From Pseudonocardia sp. HH130630-07 (GTDB lineage: Bacteria; Actinomycetota; Actinomycetes; Mycobacteriales; Pseudonocardiaceae), in contig NZ_CP013854.1 of assembly GCF_001698125.1 (NCBI RefSeq), forward strand, positions 2,418,001-2,482,000: 64,000 nucleotides of DNA, read 5' to 3'. The notes under the pieces are model-generated. The model did not search any database. It was given only the letters and a program-made list of their open reading frames with translations, and was not told the origin of the DNA. Below, in pieces: positions 9,602 to 18,381 of the stretch; position 1 is the stretch's first letter, and every line of letters begins with the position of its first letter. Made by a program: the position numbers and the translations under genes.

Positions 9602-10190
9602 GTCCCCGCGCGGCCGGGCGGCCGCCTACCGCGCCGTGTGGCAGTGGCCGTTGCGCTCGCCGGTCCGGCTGGCGTTCAGCGTCGTCGTGCTCGCCGGGCT
9701 GGTGTTCGGCCTGGTCTTCCTCGGCGGGCAGCTCGGTGCCGGCACGTCCGGTGGGGGTTCCTCGGCGGGCGGGCAGCAGGACGAACGCCGGGACGCGGCC
9801 GGCTCCGGGATCTCGGCCACCCCGACGCCGACGATGCTCCCGCCGGTCACCCCGCTGACGCCCGACACGCTGCCGGTGGACCAGGCGCCGCCGCAGGCGC
9901 TGGAGGCCGCCCGGGTGTGGGCGTCGTCCTGGGTGAACCATCCCGAGGGCATGACGCCGCAGCAGTGGATCGCGGGCCTGCGACCGCACACCACCGACGA
10001 GTTCCTCGGCGTGCTCGCCGGGGTCGACCCGGCGAACGTCCCCGCCGCCCGGGTCACCGGCCCGGCGGTCGCGGTCCGGGTCGCGCCGAAGAGCGTCGAG
10101 GCGGAGGTCCCGACCGACACCCTGCGGCTGTCCGTTCTGGTCGTGAGCACCGAGGCGGGCTGGAAGGTGTCCCGCTACGACCGGGTATGA
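9591..10190 (+). CDS. Single-pass membrane protein, VirB8/TcpC-like position and topology
   Basis: 199 aa, GTG 9591. Short basic cytoplasmic N-terminus, one helix at about 25-48, a Gly/Ser/Thr/Pro linker to about 90, then a compact extracytoplasmic domain (95-199) in which strands near the end (DTLRLSVLVV, GWKVSRYDRV) suggest an NTF2-like fold. In Gram-positive conjugation systems the VirB8/TcpC protein has this plan and is encoded near VirB6. That homology is inferred from topology and context only. The final ATGA couples it to the next gene. Confidence 0.55.
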   Translation: MPIRSPRGRAAAYRAVWQWPLRSPVRLAFSVVVLAGLVFGLVFLGGQLGAGTSGGGSSAGGQQDERRDAAGSGISATPTPTMLPPVTPLTPDTLPVDQAPPQALEAARVWASSWVNHPEGMTPQQWIAGLRPHTTDEFLGVLAGVDPANVPAARVTGPAVAVRVAPKSVEAEVPTDTLRLSVLVVSTEAGWKVSRYDRV

Positions 10191-11212
10191 GCACCCCCGT
10201 CACCCGGGCGCTGCGGCCGCTGCGGCTGCTGCTGCCGTTCGTGGCGATCGGGATGGCCCTGGTGCTGTTCCTGACCATCGGGTTCCTGGCGTTCAGCCCC
10301 AACCTCGGCGGGCGCACCGGCGACTCGGCGTGGTGCGACACCGGCATCTCGACGGCCACCGTCGGGCGCGGCGGCGGCGGGTCGACGATCGAGACGCTGG
10401 CCGAGGACCAGCGGCAGAACGCGGCGTCGATCATCTCGGTGGCCAAGGACATGGACCTGCCGCCGCGCGCGTGGCTGGTGGCGCTGGCCACCGCGATGCA
10501 GGAGTCCACCCTGCGCAACATCGACTACGGCGACCGGGACTCGCTGGGGCTGTTCCAGCAGCGGCCGTCGCAGGGCTGGGGGACGCCGGCGCAGGTCACC
10601 GACCCGGCGTACAGCAGCCGGATCTTCTACGAGCGGCTGCTGGAGGTGCCGGGCTGGGAGAGCATGCCGGTCACCGTCGCCGCGCAGACCGTGCAGCGTT
10701 CGGCGTTCCCGGACGCCTACGCGAAGTGGGAGCCGCTCGCGGCCTCGCTGGTGGAGCAGATCGGCGACGTCGCGAACCCCACCGGCTGCGAGCCGGGCAC
10801 GACCGGTGCGCTGCCGCCGGGGACCGCCGGAGCCGCGATCGGGTTCGCGCTCGGTGAGCTCGGCAAGCCCTACGTGTGGGGTGCGACCGGCCCGGACGCC
10901 TACGACTGCTCCAGCCTGCTCATGCGCGCCTACGAGGCGGCCGGGATGACGATCCCCCGGGTCTCGCGGGACCAGTACCGCTCCGGCGGTCACCTGCCGG
11001 TGCGCGAGGTCCAGCCCGGCGACTTCCTGTTCTACGCCCGCGACACCTCCGACCCGTCGACGATCTACCACGTCACGATGTACATCGGCGACGACAAGAT
11101 GGTCGAGGCGCCGAACCGGAACTTCCCGGTGCGGGTCCAGCCGGTCCCCTGGGACTTCGAGGACCTGGTCCCGCTGGCCACCCGACCCGGAACGACCCCG
11201 AACCCGGCCTGA
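10187..11212 (+). CDS. Membrane-anchored bifunctional wall hydrolase: lysozyme-like plus NlpC/P60 domain
   Basis: 341 aa, ATG 10187 overlapping the previous stop. A membrane anchor (about 12-36) is followed by a lysozyme-like region (about 80-190) with candidate catalytic Glu106 in MQES and the NIDYGDRDSLGLFQQRPS signature common to actinobacterial wall hydrolases. A C-terminal NlpC/P60 peptidase follows, with Cys241 in DCSS and His295 in YHVTMYIG. In type IV systems such an enzyme (the VirB1/TcpG counterpart) opens peptidoglycan for the channel. It is last in the operon and is followed by a 49-bp palindromic repeat. Confidence 0.85.
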   Translation: MSTPVTRALRPLRLLLPFVAIGMALVLFLTIGFLAFSPNLGGRTGDSAWCDTGISTATVGRGGGGSTIETLAEDQRQNAASIISVAKDMDLPPRAWLVALATAMQESTLRNIDYGDRDSLGLFQQRPSQGWGTPAQVTDPAYSSRIFYERLLEVPGWESMPVTVAAQTVQRSAFPDAYAKWEPLAASLVEQIGDVANPTGCEPGTTGALPPGTAGAAIGFALGELGKPYVWGATGPDAYDCSSLLMRAYEAAGMTIPRVSRDQYRSGGHLPVREVQPGDFLFYARDTSDPSTIYHVTMYIGDDKMVEAPNRNFPVRVQPVPWDFEDLVPLATRPGTTPNPA

Positions 11213-11230
11213 CCCGCCCCTCCCTCGCTG

Positions 11231-11279
11231 CACTCATGGAGCAAGAGCCTCGTGCCACCGGGCTTTGGCTCCATGAGTG
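11231..11279 (-). repeat. 49-bp palindromic intergenic repeat, copy A
   Basis: Outer arms CACTCATGGAGC (11231-11242) and GCTCCATGAGTG (11268-11279) are perfect inverted repeats around a 25-nt centre that nearly continues the stem. It sits between the 3' ends of the wall hydrolase and EspG-like genes. On the minus strand its asymmetric centre (GCCCGG-N4-A-N2-AGGC) aligns with copies at 24873, 44087 and 48893, so it is called as minus orientation. Confidence 0.9.
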
Positions 11280-11305
11280 CGCAGGCGGCGGGGTGCGCGG
11301 AGCGG

Positions 11306-12127
11306 TCATGCGGTCCGGCGGGGCCCCATGGGGGTGCGACGGCGGTGGACGGCGTCGGCCAGGCGGTCCAGCTCGGACACGAGGAGCGGGCCGTCCGCCG
11401 GGCCGGCGTGCACGGTCGCCCCGGCGGGCAGCGGGCCGCCGACGTCGCCCGTGGTCGGGCGGCGCTGGTGGAAGCAGCCCTCCGCGGTGGCGTGGACCAG
11501 CAGCACGCCGGGCGCGCGGCACGGATCGCTCCCGCGCCGGCCCGCGCCGAGCTGGGCGACGCCCTCGCTCGCGCTCATCCGCCGGAACAGGTCGGCCTCG
11601 GCGCCGCTGCAGCCGCGGCGGAGCAGTTCGGGTGCGAACCGGTCGAGGTCGTCGCCGGCGGCGGACGCCGCGTCGGCCAGCACGTCCGCCGGGACCCGCA
11701 CGGTCGGCGCCGGTGCGGGGACGACGTTGCCGAGCAGCTCCACGAGCACCGCCGCCGCGTCCGCGGGCCGTACCCGGAGCAGCGCGACGTCGTCGCCGAT
11801 CCGGGTGGCGAGCACCGCCCGCCCGGCCCGGTGCCCGACCATCGCCCGCTGCCGGCGCGGCGGCGCGACCACCAGGTCGTGCTGGAACTCGGCGTCGACC
11901 ACGGTGCGCAGGTCGTCGGTCAGGGCGGGCAGGAACCCGCCGTCGGCGAACAGGCCGCGGGCCGCCAGCGAGCCGAGCGCCTCCCGCACGACACGGGCCC
12001 GTTCCCCGTCGCTGGGCCCCGGGCTGACCAGGTCCAGCACGGCCGGGTTGCGACCGAGATCGAGGAGGTCGCGGGCGACGTCGAACTCGGTGACGGTGAG
12101 CACGGTGGCCCGGGTCCAGTCGATCAT
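11306..12127 (-). CDS. EspG-family ESX secretion-associated protein
   Basis: 273 aa. Start ATG 12127 (MIDWTRATVL) overlaps the stop of a small upstream ORF as ATGA, implying coupled translation. The N-terminal pattern of an acidic/aromatic strand followed by FDVARDLLDLGRNPAVL, and the overall length, match the EspG chaperone family, which binds PE/PPE-type substrates of type VII (ESX) secretion in the cytoplasm. No ESX core gene (EccB, EccC, EccD, MycP) is in the window. The only possible partners seen are the WXG-like proteins at 28137-29428. Family assignment is by pattern and moderately sure. Confidence 0.7.
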   Translation of the reverse strand: MIDWTRATVLTVTEFDVARDLLDLGRNPAVLDLVSPGPSDGERARVVREALGSLAARGLFADGGFLPALTDDLRTVVDAEFQHDLVVAPPRRQRAMVGHRAGRAVLATRIGDDVALLRVRPADAAAVLVELLGNVVPAPAPTVRVPADVLADAASAAGDDLDRFAPELLRRGCSGAEADLFRRMSASEGVAQLGAGRRGSDPCRAPGVLLVHATAEGCFHQRRPTTGDVGGPLPAGATVHAGPADGPLLVSELDRLADAVHRRRTPMGPRRTA

Positions 12128-12228
12128 CGAGGGTCCTCCTCGGGGCCGACGGCGGTGTCGGTCCCGGTGATCTGGGCCATCGGACCGCCGGGCCCGGTGC
12201 CGCGGGGCAGATGTGCCTGCGTCTGCAT
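12124..12228 (-). CDS. Small leader ORF coupled to the EspG-like gene
   Basis: 34 codons (MQTQAHLPRG to EEDPR). Its TGA overlaps the downstream ATG as ATGA. A TACGCT -10 hexamer lies exactly 6 nt before its ATG, so the mRNA would begin at this start codon. No hydrophobic segment or known motif. It may be a short protein or simply a leader that delivers ribosomes to the EspG-like start, which has no ribosome-binding site of its own. Confidence 0.5.
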   Translation of the reverse strand: MQTQAHLPRGTGPGGPMAQITGTDTAVGPEEDPR

Positions 12229-12234
12229 GACGGC

Positions 12235-12240
12235 AGCGTA
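12235..12240 (-). promoter_or_regulatory. -10 element TACGCT for leader ORF/EspG-like operon
   Basis: Minus-strand TACGCT, 6 nt before ATG 12228. This geometry predicts a leaderless transcript. No clear -35 was seen. Confidence 0.5.
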
Positions 12241-12388
12241 GACGCACCACGGCCCGGGCACGGGGGAACGCCGGCCCCGGTTCGCGACTGCGAATCCGGA
12301 CCGGGCGCCCGCCACCGGCGCCGGGAGAAAAGTTGAGCCGGCCGGGAACAAGTCTCCGGGGTCGCCCGTTGAGCCGGGTACGAACAGG

Positions 12389-12407
12389 TTGAGCGACCGT
12401 CGCTCAA
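12389..12407. promoter_or_regulatory. HAIR operator (HspR-binding inverted repeat) of dnaK
   Basis: TTGAGC-N7-GCTCAA; with flanks it reads GTTGAGC-N7-GCTCAAG, close to the known HAIR consensus CTTGAGT-N7-ACTCAAG. It lies 88 nt upstream of dnaK. Two additional TTGAGC half-sites occur at 12333 and 12369. Confidence 0.85.
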
Positions 12408-12442
12408 GCTCCTCCCACGCACCGCTCCCCGGTCTGGTAGAA

Positions 12443-12463
12443 CTTGAGCCGAAGGCACTCACA
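12443..12463. promoter_or_regulatory. Second, imperfect HAIR operator of dnaK
   Basis: CTTGAGC-N7-ACTCACA, one good half-site and one degenerate one with the correct 7-nt spacing. It lies 32 nt upstream of the dnaK start codon, where bound repressor would block initiation. Confidence 0.65.
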
Positions 12464-12494
12464 TCATCCACGGATACATTCGGAGGCAGTCACC

Positions 12495-14378
<1,884 letters not shown>

Positions 14379-14413
14379 CGGCCGGCGGCCATCCCGAGGA
14401 CAGGACGGTCGAC

Positions 14414-15136
14414 ATGGCACGTGACGACGAGCAGCAGGAGCCGGTGACGTTCCGGGACCGCCGCAAGGTGGATCCGGAGACCGGAGAGGCCAGGGTGGAC
14501 ACCGAGACCGACATCGACGTCACCGGTACCGGGATCGCCGACGAGGCGGTCCCGGCCGGGGACGGCGTCGCCGGTGACCCGGTGGCGGGCCCGGCGGACG
14601 GGATCGACCCGGAAGTCGAGAAGCTGACCTCCGAGGTCGCCGAACGGACGGCGGACCTGCAGCGGGTCAGCGCCGAGTACGCGAACTACCGGCGCCGGGC
14701 GGACCGGGACCGGGAGGACGCGAAGCTCTCGGCCAAGGTCTCGTTCGTCTCCGACCTGCTCACGGTGCTCGACGACTTCGAGCGCGCCGAGCAGCACGGC
14801 GATCTGACCGGGGCCTTCAAGTCCGCGGCGGACAAGGTCACCTCGGTGGTGGCCAGGCTCGGCCTGGAGCCCTTCGGGGCCGAGGGCGAGGCGTTCGACC
14901 CGCAGGTGCACGAGGCGGTGCAGCACGAGCCGGCGGAGGGCTCCGGCCCGACGGTGACCGTGCTGTCCGCGGTGCTGCGCCGGGGTTACCGGATCTCCGA
15001 CCGGGTCCTCCGGCCGGCGATGGTGACCGTGCAGGACCGCCCGGAGGCCGAGGTGTCCCCGGAGGCGGTGGAGTCGTCCGGGCAGGTCGACGGTGCGGCC
15101 GGCGATACGGCGGACGAGCCCGCGAACCCGGCCTGA
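14414..15136 (+). CDS. grpE: Nucleotide exchange factor GrpE
   Basis: 240 aa from ATG 14414, preceded by AGGACGG at a good distance; homologues begin near this point with RDDEQ-type sequence. An alternative GTG at 14375 overlaps the dnaK stop (GTGA) and would add 13 residues. A disordered N-terminus with RRKVDPETGEAR is followed by a long coiled-coil helix (about residues 70-130) and the beta-domain with FDPQVHEAVQ. GrpE releases ADP from DnaK. The C-terminal tail is acidic and unconserved. Confidence 0.95.
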   Translation: MARDDEQQEPVTFRDRRKVDPETGEARVDTETDIDVTGTGIADEAVPAGDGVAGDPVAGPADGIDPEVEKLTSEVAERTADLQRVSAEYANYRRRADRDREDAKLSAKVSFVSDLLTVLDDFERAEQHGDLTGAFKSAADKVTSVVARLGLEPFGAEGEAFDPQVHEAVQHEPAEGSGPTVTVLSAVLRRGYRISDRVLRPAMVTVQDRPEAEVSPEAVESSGQVDGAAGDTADEPANPA

Positions 15137-15167
15137 TCGGCCTGACCGACGACGACCACGGACGTCG

Positions 15168-15207
15168 GCACGCGGTGCGGTGGGCAGCGGCCCACCGCAC
15201 CGCGTGC
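15168..15207 (+). terminator. Perfect 18-bp hairpin between grpE and dnaJ
   Basis: GCACGCGGTGCGGTGGGC (15168-15185) pairs with its exact complement at 15190-15207 around a 4-nt loop, ending 20 nt before dnaJ. It has no U-tract. It could be a partial terminator, or an RNA-processing or stability element setting the dnaK-grpE to dnaJ-hspR ratio. Structure is certain; function is inferred. Confidence 0.6.
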
Positions 15208-15227
15208 GTGACCGGAGAGGAGGCGGG

Positions 15228-16454
15228 ATGACCCAGCGCGACTGGATCGAGAAGGACTACTACCGCGAGCTGGGCGTCTCGTCGTCGGCGTCGCAGGACG
15301 AGATCAAGAAGGCGTACCGCAAGCTCGCCCGCGAGCTGCACCCCGACGCCAACCCGGGCGACGCGAAGGCCGAGGCCCGGTTCAAGTCCGTCTCCGAGGC
15401 CTACGGCGTGCTCGGGGACGAGAGCAAGCGCAAGGAGTACGACGAGACCCGCGCGATGTTCGCCGGAGGCGGCGGGTTCGGCGGCTTCGGCACCGGCGGC
15501 GGCTATCCCCGCAGCGGCCCGGCCGGCGGCCAGGGCGGGTTCGACATCAACGACCTGTTCGGCCAGGCCGGGCGCTCCGGTGCCGGTTCGGGCGACTTCA
15601 GCGACATCCTGGGCGACATCTTCGGCCGCGCCGCCCGCAACAGCGGTGCCGGGGGTGCCGGAGCCGCTGGTTACGGCACCGCCGGTGCCCGCCGCGGGCA
15701 GGACGTCGAGAGCAGCCTGACCATCTCCTTCTCCGACGCGGTCCGCGGCGCCACGGTGCCGATCCAGCTGTCCTCGCCCGGCCGGTGCGAGCGGTGCGGC
15801 GGGACCGGCTCCCGGCCCGGCAGTACCCCGCACACCTGCAGCACCTGCGGCGGGGCCGGGCTGGTCAACCGCAGCCAGGGCGCGTTCTCCTTCTCCGAGC
15901 CGTGCCGCGACTGCCGCGGGACCGGCCGGATCATCGACGACCCGTGCCCCGAGTGCCACGGCGAGGGCGTCTCCACCCGGACCCGGTCGCTGTCCGTGCG
16001 GGTCCCGGCCGGTGTGGACAACGGGCAGAAGGTCCGGCTCGCCGGGCAGGGCGAGCCCGGCCGCGGCGGCGCGCCGGCCGGTGACCTCTACGTCACCGTC
16101 GGCGTCACGCCGCACCCGATGTTCGGCCGGTCCGCCAAGAACGCCGACGACCTGACGATCACCGTCCCGGTGACCTTCCCCGAACTGACGATGGGTGCGA
16201 CCCTGACGGTGCCCACGCTCGACGGCACGGTCTCGCTGAAGATCCCGGCCGGGACCGCCAGCGGCCGTACCTTCCGGGTCGCCGGGCGCGGTGTGGAGCG
16301 CAAGAACCGGAAGAAGGGCAACCTGCTGGTCACCGTCGAGGTGGCGGTGCCGCAGAAGCTGGACCAGTCGGCGTCGGAGGCGCTGCAGGCGTACGCGGCG
16401 GCGACGGCGTCGTTCGACCCGCGGGCCGACCTGCTCGGTAACGCCAGGAGGTGA
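15228..16454 (+). CDS. dnaJ: Co-chaperone DnaJ
   Basis: 408 aa, ATG 15228 after GGAGAGGAGG. The J-domain (about 10-75) has HPD at 38-40. A Gly/Phe-rich stretch covers about 80-170. The zinc-binding domain starts at Cys187 with four CxxCxGxG-type repeats (the third and fourth read CRDCRGTG and CPECHGEG). C-terminal substrate-binding domains follow. It stimulates DnaK ATP hydrolysis and delivers substrates. It corresponds to the dnaJ1 copy of mycobacterial dnaK operons. Its stop is 5 nt before the hspR start. Confidence 0.97.
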   Translation: MTQRDWIEKDYYRELGVSSSASQDEIKKAYRKLARELHPDANPGDAKAEARFKSVSEAYGVLGDESKRKEYDETRAMFAGGGGFGGFGTGGGYPRSGPAGGQGGFDINDLFGQAGRSGAGSGDFSDILGDIFGRAARNSGAGGAGAAGYGTAGARRGQDVESSLTISFSDAVRGATVPIQLSSPGRCERCGGTGSRPGSTPHTCSTCGGAGLVNRSQGAFSFSEPCRDCRGTGRIIDDPCPECHGEGVSTRTRSLSVRVPAGVDNGQKVRLAGQGEPGRGGAPAGDLYVTVGVTPHPMFGRSAKNADDLTITVPVTFPELTMGATLTVPTLDGTVSLKIPAGTASGRTFRVAGRGVERKNRKKGNLLVTVEVAVPQKLDQSASEALQAYAAATASFDPRADLLGNARR

Positions 16455-16459
16455 GTGCG

Positions 16460-16942
16460 GTGCCCGGACGCTCCCGGGGCGGGGAGGGCAGCGGGGACGA
16501 CCACGGTCGGGTCCCGGATGCCGGGTTCCACGATGCCGTCACGCACGACAGCCCGGTGTTCGTCATCTCCGTCGCGGCCCAGCTGTCCGGCCTGCACGCG
16601 CAGACCCTGCGCAGCTACGACCGGCTCGGGCTGGTCAGCCCCGGCCGGGCCTCCGGTGGCGGGCGGCGGTACTCGCAGCGCGACATCGCCCTGCTGCGCG
16701 AGGTCCAGCGGCTCTCCCAGGACGAGGGCGTCAGCCTCGCCGGGATCAAGCGGATCATCGAGCTGGAGCAGCTCGTGGACGAGCTGTCCACGCGGCTGGA
16801 GGAGACCACCGCGGAGCTGGAGGCGGTGCGGGCGGCCGCCGCGCAGGCGACGGCGGCGGTGCACCGGTCCTACCGGCGTGACCTCGTCCCGGTGGACCGC
16901 CGGGCGATCGTCCGCTGGCGCCCGGCCCGTCCGGAGGAGTAG
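16460..16942 (+). CDS. hspR: Heat-shock repressor HspR (MerR family)
   Basis: 160 aa. GTG 16460 is preferred over in-frame GTG 16451 because AGGAGG (16446-16451) sits 8 nt before it. The MerR helix-turn-helix spans about residues 30-100 (VAAQLSGLHAQTLRSYDRLGLV; RRYSQRDI), followed by a coiled coil (about 100-130). It represses dnaK and clpB through HAIR sites, all of which are present in this window. The stop is only 5 nt from the stop of the convergent MFS gene. Confidence 0.95.
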   Translation: MPGRSRGGEGSGDDHGRVPDAGFHDAVTHDSPVFVISVAAQLSGLHAQTLRSYDRLGLVSPGRASGGGRRYSQRDIALLREVQRLSQDEGVSLAGIKRIIELEQLVDELSTRLEETTAELEAVRAAAAQATAAVHRSYRRDLVPVDRRAIVRWRPARPEE

Positions 16943-16947
16943 CGGGC

Positions 16948-18225
16948 TCAGGCGGTGGCGGGCACCGCGACGGCCATCCCGCCGCGCCGGGCGAGCGCCC
17001 CGAGGATGACGGCGCCCACCAGCGGGACCAGTGTGAGCACCAGGAACGGCACCGCCGGCGGGACCGCCGGATCGAGCAGCGCACCGACGACCGTCGAGCC
17101 GATCAGTACCATGAGCCCGCCGAACGAGGCGAGCACGCCGAAGTGCGCGCCCAGTCGTCGCTCCCCCGCCAGCCGCGGGACGAGGTCCTGCGCGACGGGC
17201 ACGGCGAGCATCTCCCCCACGGAGAGCAGCAGCACCATCGCCACCGCGGGCGCGATCGACCACCAGCCGGGCAGGCCGGGCAGCAGCCGGGCCACCGCGA
17301 CGACGGCGAACGACGCGGCGATGAGGCAGAACCCGAGCACCAGCGAGCGCCCCGCTCCGATCCGGCGCGACCACGCCGTCATCCGCATCTGCAGGGTGAC
17401 GACCAGGACCGACATCAGCGCGAACAGGAACCCCAGCGCCGCCACCCGGTCGACGCGTTCCAGCTCGGCGGGCAGCGCGAGGTAGAGCTGGTTGTAGGCC
17501 AGCAGCCAGCCCGAGTAGCCGGCGGCGAAGACCAGGAACCGCCGGTTGCCCAGCACCTCGCCCCAGCCCGCGAGCACCGGCTGCCCGGCGTGCTCGGCCG
17601 GGTGCCACGGCAGCAGGCGCCAGTGCGCGAGCCCGACCAGCACGAAACCGGCGGCCGCCACCAGGCACGCGGTGCCGAAGTCGACGAGCAGCAGGGCCGT
17701 CCCGACCAGGGGGCCGGTGACCGTTCCGAGCTGCCCGGCGATCGCGAACATCGCGAACACCTCGGCCCGCGGCGGCCCCTCGCCGGAACGTTCCAGGCGT
17801 CCGGCCTCCCGGGCCAGCGACGACTCGACCGCCGGGGAGAACAGGGCGGCGGCGAACCCGGTGAGCAGCGCACCGCCGAGCACCGCGGGCAGCGACCCGG
17901 CGGCGCCGAGCAGCACGAACCCGAGCACCCGCAGCGCGCAGCCGGCGAGGACGACCGGCTTCGCCCCGTAGCGGTCGGTCAGCGCGCCGCCGACGACGAA
18001 CAGCCCCTGCTGGCTGAAGGTCCGCAGCCCCAGCACGAGACCGACGGTGGCCGCGGCCAGCCCCAGGTCCTCGGCGAGGTGCGTCGCGAGGTAGGGCAGC
18101 ACCATGTAGAAGCCGACGTTGAACGCCAGCTGGGTCGCGACGAGCAGCCGCACGACCGGCGGGAGCGCCCGGAACCGCGCACGGCCGGACACCCGGGCCG
18201 GTCGGTCGCCGAGACTGCGGAGCAC
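16948..18225 (-). CDS. Major facilitator superfamily transporter
   Basis: 425 aa, about 12 membrane helices. GTG 18225 is chosen because the protein then begins just before conserved RARFRALPPVVRLLVATQLAFN; the frame is open further, and ATG 18279 is an alternative. Loop motif LTDRYGAKP after helix 2 fits the MFS signature. Features resemble drug-efflux MFS proteins; the substrate is unknown. No ribosome-binding site is evident; a TACCACT-like element just upstream may make the mRNA leaderless. Divergent from an ABC importer operon. Confidence 0.8.
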   Translation of the reverse strand: MLRSLGDRPARVSGRARFRALPPVVRLLVATQLAFNVGFYMVLPYLATHLAEDLGLAAATVGLVLGLRTFSQQGLFVVGGALTDRYGAKPVVLAGCALRVLGFVLLGAAGSLPAVLGGALLTGFAAALFSPAVESSLAREAGRLERSGEGPPRAEVFAMFAIAGQLGTVTGPLVGTALLLVDFGTACLVAAAGFVLVGLAHWRLLPWHPAEHAGQPVLAGWGEVLGNRRFLVFAAGYSGWLLAYNQLYLALPAELERVDRVAALGFLFALMSVLVVTLQMRMTAWSRRIGAGRSLVLGFCLIAASFAVVAVARLLPGLPGWWSIAPAVAMVLLLSVGEMLAVPVAQDLVPRLAGERRLGAHFGVLASFGGLMVLIGSTVVGALLDPAVPPAVPFLVLTLVPLVGAVILGALARRGGMAVAVPATA

Positions 18226-18282
18226 CCGCAAGTGGTACCAAACCCGGCACCCTTGTCGCGAATCGGTGGCAGCTGGCATCCA

Positions 18283-18296
18283 TGCGTACCTACGCA
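18283..18296. promoter_or_regulatory. 14-bp palindrome, candidate operator
   Basis: TGCGTA-CC-TACGCA, a perfect 6+6 inverted repeat between the divergent MFS and ABC importer genes. It ends 5 nt before the TTGACC -35-like element of the importer. Likely a repressor or activator site; the regulator is unknown. Confidence 0.45.
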
Positions 18297-18301
18297 CAGG
18301 C

Positions 18302-18330
18302 TTGACCGTCCGCGCACGCTTTCCGAGGAT
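18302..18330 (+). promoter_or_regulatory. Candidate promoter of ABC importer operon
   Basis: TTGACC at 18302-18307 and GAGGAT at 18325-18330 with 17-nt spacing. The -35 is good and the -10 weak. Confidence 0.35.
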
Positions 18331-18381
18331 CTTCCGGGCGCCGGGTGACATCCCGTCGAGGCGCCGGAGAGGACAGCTCGC

